A stretch of DNA of 57,527 nucleotides from JACMMS01 sp043758775 (lineage in GTDB: Bacteria; Pseudomonadota; Gammaproteobacteria; Burkholderiales; Methylophilaceae), in the NCBI GenBank assembly GCA_043758775.1, contig JAYVMU010000043.1, forward strand, positions 1-57,527. Direction: 5' to 3'. A program made the position numbers and the translations under genes. The notes under the pieces are model-generated. The model was not told the origin of the DNA. It did no database searches and was given only the letters and a program-made list of their open reading frames with translations. Position 1 is the first letter of the stretch. Each line of letters begins with the position of its first letter. This document shows, piece by piece, positions 53,063 through 57,527 of this stretch.

Positions 53063-55167
53063 GTACCAAAAATCTATTAGTTGAGTTATTTGTAGAAGAG
53101 TTACCGCCTAAAGCCCTTAAAAAACTCGGTGAAGCATTTTCTAATGTGTTGGCTGACACTTTAAAAAATCAAGGTTTAAGCAGTGAGGATTCCTCAACAA
53201 CGGCTTTTGCATCGCCGCGCCGTTTAGCCGCACATGTTACTAATGTAGTAGCCGTTGCCGCAGACAAACAAATCTCACAAAAACTCATGCCTGTGTCCGT
53301 GGGCTTAGATACCAGCGGCAATGCAACACCAGCGTTATTAAAACGCTTAGGTGGTTTCAATTTAGACGCTTCTGCCGTACCACAACTTAAACGCGAAATG
53401 GATGGCAAAGCTGAAGCCTTGTTTTTAGACATTACCGTTAAAGGTGCAAGCCTAAATGATGGTTTGCAAAACGCAATTAATGAAGCTCTAGCTAAATTGC
53501 CCATTCCTAAAGTCATGACTTATCAACTGACGGATGGCTGGAGTAGCGTTAATTTTGTGCGTCCCGCACATGGTTTAGTCGCTTTGCACGGGCAAGATGT
53601 TGTAGATATAAACGTGCTAGGTTTAACATCAGGTAACACTACACAAGGTCATCGTTTCGAAGCTAGCGTTTCACCACTTGTTATTAAACATGCTGATAGC
53701 TACGCCGAGCAACTCAAAACTGAAGGCGCTGTCATTGCCAGCTTTGAAGAGCGTCGCGATGAGATCGCCCGCCAATTATCAGCCGCTGCATCTAAATTAG
53801 GTTTAAAACCCATTGAAGATGATGCGTTGCTGGATGAAGTCACAGCGCTGGTAGAGCGCCCCAATGTACTAGTTGGTGAGTTTGAAACTGAATACCTAGA
53901 AGTACCGCAAGAATGTTTGATTTTAACCATGAAGGCAAATCAGAAATACTTCCCGTTATTAGATACCAGTAGCAAACTTACCAATAAGTTTTTAATAGTC
54001 AGCAATATCAGCCCTGCCGACCCAAGTGCGGTGATTGGTGGTAACGAACGCGTAGTGCGTCCACGCCTGGCAGACGCAAAGTTCTTCTTTGACCAGGATC
54101 GTAAGAAAACACTCGAAAGCCGTATTGAGGGCTTGAATAAAGTGGTGTATCACAACAAGCTTGGTAGCCAAGGCGAACGAAATGCACGTGTAGTATCAAT
54201 TGTTCAATCTATCACTCAGCAAATTAGCCCAGCATTAACTGATAAGGCTGTACTAGCAGCTCGCTTATCTAAAACAGATTTGCTAACTGATATGGTAGGT
54301 GAATTTCCAGAGCTACAAGGCATTATGGGACGCTACTATGCCCAACACGAACAACTAGATAATGATGTTGCCTATGCTATTGAAGATCAATATAAGCCTC
54401 GCTTTGCCGGGGATGAGTTGCCACGCGAAGCAGTTGGCTTAGTTGTAGCTTTAGCAGATAAACTAGAAACGCTAGTTGGCCTATTTAGCATTGGTGAAAA
54501 ACCTACTGGTGATAAAGACCCCTTTGCGCTACGCAGACAAGCATTAGGTATTATGCGCATGGTGATTGAGGCTAAGCTACCACTTAAATTCTATGAGCTT
54601 ATCTTAGCTGGTCTTGCACCATTTAAACTTTCATTTGATGCACAAGTGATAACTGCAAAAGCAATTAATGAATTTTGTTTCGATCGGCTGTCAGTGAACT
54701 TACGTGATCAAGGCTATACCGCACAGCAAGTTGATGCAGTATTGTCACTCAACCCAGAACTCATAATGGAAATACCAAAACGCTTAGAGGCTGTTGAGAC
54801 TTTTACAAAACTAGCAGAAGCTCCAGCTCTTGCTGCCGCTAACAAACGCATAAACAATATCTTGAAAAAAGTAGAGGGCGTTGTTGAAACAAGAGTGGAT
54901 AACAGTTTACTAAAAGAGCCTGCTGAAATTGCTTTATATGCGGCATTGAATAAAGTAAAGCCAATCGCTGACACCGCTTTTACAGCAGGCGACTATACGG
55001 CTTCATTACAAGCGTTGGCAGCACTTAAAGACTCGGTAGATGCGTTCTTCGATAACGTAATGGTGAATGCGGATGACCCTGCACTTAAGGCAAACCGCCT
55101 AGGTTTATTAGCGACTTTACATCAAGCAATGAACCGCGTAGCCGATTTATCTAAGCTTGCCAGCTAA
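53059..55167 (+). CDS. glyS: Glycyl-tRNA synthetase beta subunit
   Basis: GlyS binds the tRNA and stabilises the alpha subunit. The 702-residue protein matches from LLVELFVEELPPKALKKLGEAF through TFASPRRLA-type (AFASPRRLAAHV), TQGHRFEA, PNVLVGEFETEYLEVPQECLILTMKANQKYFPLLD, GNERVVRPRLADAKFFFDQDRK, LPREAVGLVVALADKLETLVGLFSIGEKPTGDKDPFALRRQALGIMR and a C-terminal DALR-type tail NADDPALKANRLGLLATL. It is complete, and coupled to glyQ. Confidence 0.98.
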   Translation: MSTKNLLVELFVEELPPKALKKLGEAFSNVLADTLKNQGLSSEDSSTTAFASPRRLAAHVTNVVAVAADKQISQKLMPVSVGLDTSGNATPALLKRLGGFNLDASAVPQLKREMDGKAEALFLDITVKGASLNDGLQNAINEALAKLPIPKVMTYQLTDGWSSVNFVRPAHGLVALHGQDVVDINVLGLTSGNTTQGHRFEASVSPLVIKHADSYAEQLKTEGAVIASFEERRDEIARQLSAAASKLGLKPIEDDALLDEVTALVERPNVLVGEFETEYLEVPQECLILTMKANQKYFPLLDTSSKLTNKFLIVSNISPADPSAVIGGNERVVRPRLADAKFFFDQDRKKTLESRIEGLNKVVYHNKLGSQGERNARVVSIVQSITQQISPALTDKAVLAARLSKTDLLTDMVGEFPELQGIMGRYYAQHEQLDNDVAYAIEDQYKPRFAGDELPREAVGLVVALADKLETLVGLFSIGEKPTGDKDPFALRRQALGIMRMVIEAKLPLKFYELILAGLAPFKLSFDAQVITAKAINEFCFDRLSVNLRDQGYTAQQVDAVLSLNPELIMEIPKRLEAVETFTKLAEAPALAAANKRINNILKKVEGVVETRVDNSLLKEPAEIALYAALNKVKPIADTAFTAGDYTASLQALAALKDSVDAFFDNVMVNADDPALKANRLGLLATLHQAMNRVADLSKLAS

Positions 55168-55226
55168 TCGCTAAATTTGTATTGGTCAGCATACATGCTA
55201 AAGCTCAGTAAAAGGACTCCTAATTA

Positions 55227-55790
55227 ATGAAATTGATTATCTTGGATCGTGATGGCGTCATTAATAAAGACTCAGCCAATTTCATTAAAAAACCTAATGA
55301 ATGGATTCCTATCCCTGGCAGCTTGGAGGCCATTGCCTTGCTTAACCAGTCCGGCTTCCGTGTAGTGTTAGCCACCAATCAATCAGGCATTAGCCGTGGC
55401 CTATTTGACATGGCCACGCTTAATACGATTCACGACAAAATGTATCGCGCCTTAAGTCAACTAGGTGGTCGCATAGATGCAATATTTTACTGCCCACACT
55501 CAGCTGATGACCTTTGTGAATGCCGTAAACCTAAAACCGGCATGATTGAAGATATTGGCTTACGATTTTCTACCAATTTATATAATGTACCCTGTGTGGG
55601 TGATGCGCTACGTGATCTGCAAGCCTATGCTAAGGCTGGATGCCAGCCTATTTTAGTTCGCACAGGCAAAGGCGAAGAAACACTTGCCTATAGCACACAA
55701 GTAGGTAAAGAACTACCAAAAGGCACATGGATTTGCGCTGATTTAGCCGAAGCAGCACAACACATTATCAGCGAATATAAAGAAAAGTAA
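55227..55790 (+). CDS. gmhB: D-glycero-beta-D-manno-heptose-1,7-bisphosphate 7-phosphatase
   Basis: GmhB makes an intermediate of the ADP-heptose of lipopolysaccharide inner core. It is a HAD phosphatase with nucleophile Asp7 and acid/base Asp9 (ILDRDGVINKDS), VVLATNQSGISRGLFD, and the zinc ligands Cys89, His91, Cys97 and Cys99 (FYCPHSADDLCECRKP). VGDALRDLQAYAKAGCQPILVRTGKG follows. ATG 55227 is the first codon of the matching region. It runs into plsC and ygjP. Confidence 0.94.
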   Translation: MKLIILDRDGVINKDSANFIKKPNEWIPIPGSLEAIALLNQSGFRVVLATNQSGISRGLFDMATLNTIHDKMYRALSQLGGRIDAIFYCPHSADDLCECRKPKTGMIEDIGLRFSTNLYNVPCVGDALRDLQAYAKAGCQPILVRTGKGEETLAYSTQVGKELPKGTWICADLAEAAQHIISEYKEK

Positions 55791-55801
55791 CTATTAAGCT
55801 T

Positions 55802-56512
55802 ATGTTATTTTTAAGGTCTTTAGTTTACGCCATCGGCATGTGGATTTTTACTCCACTGTTCATGACCTCTGCATTGTTTGTTGCGCCATTGCATGCACAA
55901 ACGCGTTATCGTTACATCTCTACGTGGGCAAAGACCATGCTGTGGTGGCTGCGTGTCACGTGCAACATTACGCATCGCATTATTGGCGTAGAAAATATCC
56001 CCAATCACCCCAGCATTATCTTATCGAAGCACCAATCCGCTTGGGAAACGCTGGCTTTTCAAACGATATTCCCACCGCAAGTTTGGGTGTTAAAGCACGA
56101 GTTATTGTGGATTCCATTTTTTGGCTGGGGTTTGGCACTCACCTCGCCTATTGCGATTGACCGCAGCGCAGGCCGCGAAGCTCTTAAACAACTGGTAGCA
56201 CAAGGCAAAGACCGGTTAAAACACGGTTTTTGGGTGGTGATTTTTCCTGAAGGCACACGCGTAGCACCGAATACGACCAGCAAATTTCATATTGGTGGTG
56301 CCTGGCTGGCTAGTCACGCAAAGGCCACTGTGGTGCCAGTAGCGCATAACGCTGGAGAGTTTTGGGGCAAAAATTCGTTTATCAAAAAACCAGGGGTGAT
56401 TACCGCGAGTATCGGCCAGGCAATTGATTGTACAGGTTTGAAGCCAGATGCAATTAACAGCCAAGTCGAAGCCTGGATTAATACTGAAATGTTGCACCTT
56501 AAACAATATTAA
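55802..56512 (+). CDS. plsC: 1-acylglycerol-3-phosphate acyltransferase
   Basis: PlsC makes phosphatidic acid from lysophosphatidic acid at the inner membrane. The 236-residue protein has a hydrophobic N-terminal segment and the acyltransferase blocks: HQSAWE at 77-82 (block I), GWGLALTSPIAIDRSAGREAL, FPEGTR at 149-154 (block III) and VPVAHNAGEFWG. Block I has Glu82 where the classical Hx4D motif has Asp. The gene starts 11 bp after gmhB and ends 2 bp before the ygjP start, forming an operon. Confidence 0.9.
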   Translation: MLFLRSLVYAIGMWIFTPLFMTSALFVAPLHAQTRYRYISTWAKTMLWWLRVTCNITHRIIGVENIPNHPSIILSKHQSAWETLAFQTIFPPQVWVLKHELLWIPFFGWGLALTSPIAIDRSAGREALKQLVAQGKDRLKHGFWVVIFPEGTRVAPNTTSKFHIGGAWLASHAKATVVPVAHNAGEFWGKNSFIKKPGVITASIGQAIDCTGLKPDAINSQVEAWINTEMLHLKQY

Positions 56513-56514
56513 TC

Positions 56515-57249
56515 ATGGCAGAATCTCGATTTTCACTGCGCCTCAAATTACCCAATGGCGACACTATTCCCTACCAGCTTGAGCGCACCACACGTCGCAC
56601 CGTTAGTTTAAAGATTAGCGCAGATGGCTTGGTAATCCATGCACCCAAGCGTATTTCACAAACTCATCTAGAAAGCCTATTACTGGCCAAAGCCGATTGG
56701 ATAGGCAAGAAACTAGCCGCCCACAAAGAAAAAGCGCAAGCCAATAAAATTGACGCGATACAATGGCAGAATGGTGAGCCTTTATTGCTATTGGGCAATG
56801 ATATTTCACTAGAAATCAAGCAAGATGCACGCAACAAAACACTGACTTTTGCAACAGGCGTTTTAACTGTAATGCAGACCAATATCAACGATACCACCAC
56901 TATCCAGCGCAAGGTCATTCAGTGGTACCAAAAACAAGCGATGCCAGACTTTGCACGCCGTTTGGAAGTTTTATCGGCAAAACTAGGGGTCGCAACGCCA
57001 CAGCTATTTTTAACTAACGCTAAATCACGTTGGGGTAGCTGCAATAATCGACAACAAATACGGTTAAATTGGCGGCTAATGCTGGCGCCACCGCACATTA
57101 TCAATTACGTGATTTGCCACGAGCTAGCACACCTTAAAGAGATGAACCATTCAGCTAAGTTCTGGGCGGTGGTTGCTAGCATTTACCCTGATTACAAACA
57201 GGCCGAAAAAGACCTTAAAATATGGTCACCACAATTACATCGGCTATAA
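56515..57249 (+). CDS. YgjP-like M48/DUF45 metallopeptidase
   Basis: This 244-residue protein belongs to the YgjP (DUF45, WLM-like) zinc metalloprotease family. N-terminal strands (RTVSLKISADGLVIHAPKRIS) precede KSRWGSCNNRQQIRLNWRLMLAPPHIINYVICHELAHLKEMNHSAKFW, with His202, Glu203 and His206 (HELAH) and a third ligand probably His212. No substrate is known. Its start lies 2 bp after the plsC stop. The 278 bp after it hold no gene. Confidence 0.9.
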   Translation: MAESRFSLRLKLPNGDTIPYQLERTTRRTVSLKISADGLVIHAPKRISQTHLESLLLAKADWIGKKLAAHKEKAQANKIDAIQWQNGEPLLLLGNDISLEIKQDARNKTLTFATGVLTVMQTNINDTTTIQRKVIQWYQKQAMPDFARRLEVLSAKLGVATPQLFLTNAKSRWGSCNNRQQIRLNWRLMLAPPHIINYVICHELAHLKEMNHSAKFWAVVASIYPDYKQAEKDLKIWSPQLHRL

Positions 57250-57500
57250 AACTGCGCCCATCTTTTCTCGACATATTCTTATCAAATAAAGCATGTTAGT
57301 ATTTTCGCGTTGTTGCATTAAATCGCTAAAAGTATCAGATAACCTTAGGGTCAAAAAATAAATAAGGAAATATTAAACAGTTTTTAATGGGCTAAAAGTG
57401 CCAGGATTATGAAGCCTATACTCCAGAAAATAGAAAGTCCTTATAAATCATATATTTACAATAAAATCAATGATTTACAGCGCTTTCTAAAAAAACTTTT

Positions 57501-57527
57501 TGTAGCAGAATGTAGCAGAATGTAGCA
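57501..57527. repeat. 10-bp tandem repeat at the window edge
   Basis: TGTAGCAGAA occurs at 57501-57510 and 57511-57520, and seven bases of a third copy reach the window end. The full array may continue. Interval 57250-57500 contains no gene; it holds an 8-bp inverted repeat TAAATCAT / ATGATTTA near 57446-57477. The array could be integrase arm-type sites or a simple repeat. Confidence 0.5.

Noticed and set aside
1..57527. CRISPR arrays, rRNA genes, complete insertion sequences or prophage structural genes
   Set aside because: No regularly spaced direct repeats, rRNA motifs, intact transposase or phage structural genes were found; the only mobile-type gene is the serine recombinase.

Overview
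The window reads as chromosomal DNA of a betaproteobacterium, most likely a methylotroph of the family Methylophilaceae (Methylotenera or Methylophilus type). This rests on gene order and protein character: mogA-thiL-pgpA-pncC-recA-recX-alaS-lysC-tRNA-Ser, pcnB-folK-dgk-panB-panC, miaB-phoH-ybeY-corC-lnt and glyQ-glyS-gmhB-plsC-ygjP. It is also supported by moderately AT-rich DNA (judged by eye) and a PEP-CTERM protein with the PLPAAVWL-type sorting signal. The genus is inference; no rRNA is present.

Layout. Positions 1-3160 are the only clearly mobile-looking part: a tandem near-palindromic motif, then a coupled cassette DUF3489 - DUF2924 - large serine recombinase, ending just beyond the 3' end of a tRNA-Ser(GCU) gene. 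Positions 3164-11878 (minus strand) hold tRNA-Ser, lysC, alaS, recX, recA, pncC, pgpA, thiL and mogA. Positions 11961-21718 carry a secreted PDZ protein, a polytopic PF10136 protein, a cation/proton antiporter, darP divergent from pmbA, mlaA, photolyase, rlmH and rsfS. Positions 21786-28244 (minus) are the pantothenate/folate/RNA-processing block panD, panC, panB, dgk, folK, pcnB and a corrinoid adenosyltransferase, with a PEP-CTERM gene inserted between dgk and panB. Positions 28304-31692 carry murI, a PH-domain protein, a zinc-ribbon protein, ilvE and a SCO1-like copper chaperone.

Positions 31693-40125 look like a more accessory stretch: a possible 34-codon ORF with a strong terminator, cbpM/cbpA, nnrD, a 61-residue orphan, a cyclopropane synthase, a lipid-hydroxylase-like protein, DUF2789, a short-chain dehydrogenase, a DUF482 acyltransferase-like protein and an EF-hand protein. 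Lipid modification and protein folding recur here, which suggests envelope or stress adaptation. Positions 40262-57249 return to core functions: ompR/envZ, cysG, miaB, a frameshifted small membrane-protein gene, phoH, ybeY, corC, a small secreted protein, mscL, lnt, rhomboid, glyQ/glyS, gmhB, plsC and a YgjP metallopeptidase. The last 278 bases have no gene and end in a 10-bp tandem repeat cut by the window edge.

Most of the window is ordinary housekeeping DNA. The points most worth a second look are the DUF3489/DUF2924/recombinase cassette beside tRNA-Ser, the 34-codon ORF at 31747-31851, the frameshifted gene at 45246-45517, the PEP-CTERM insertion with its hairpins, and the fragment at 37287-37415.
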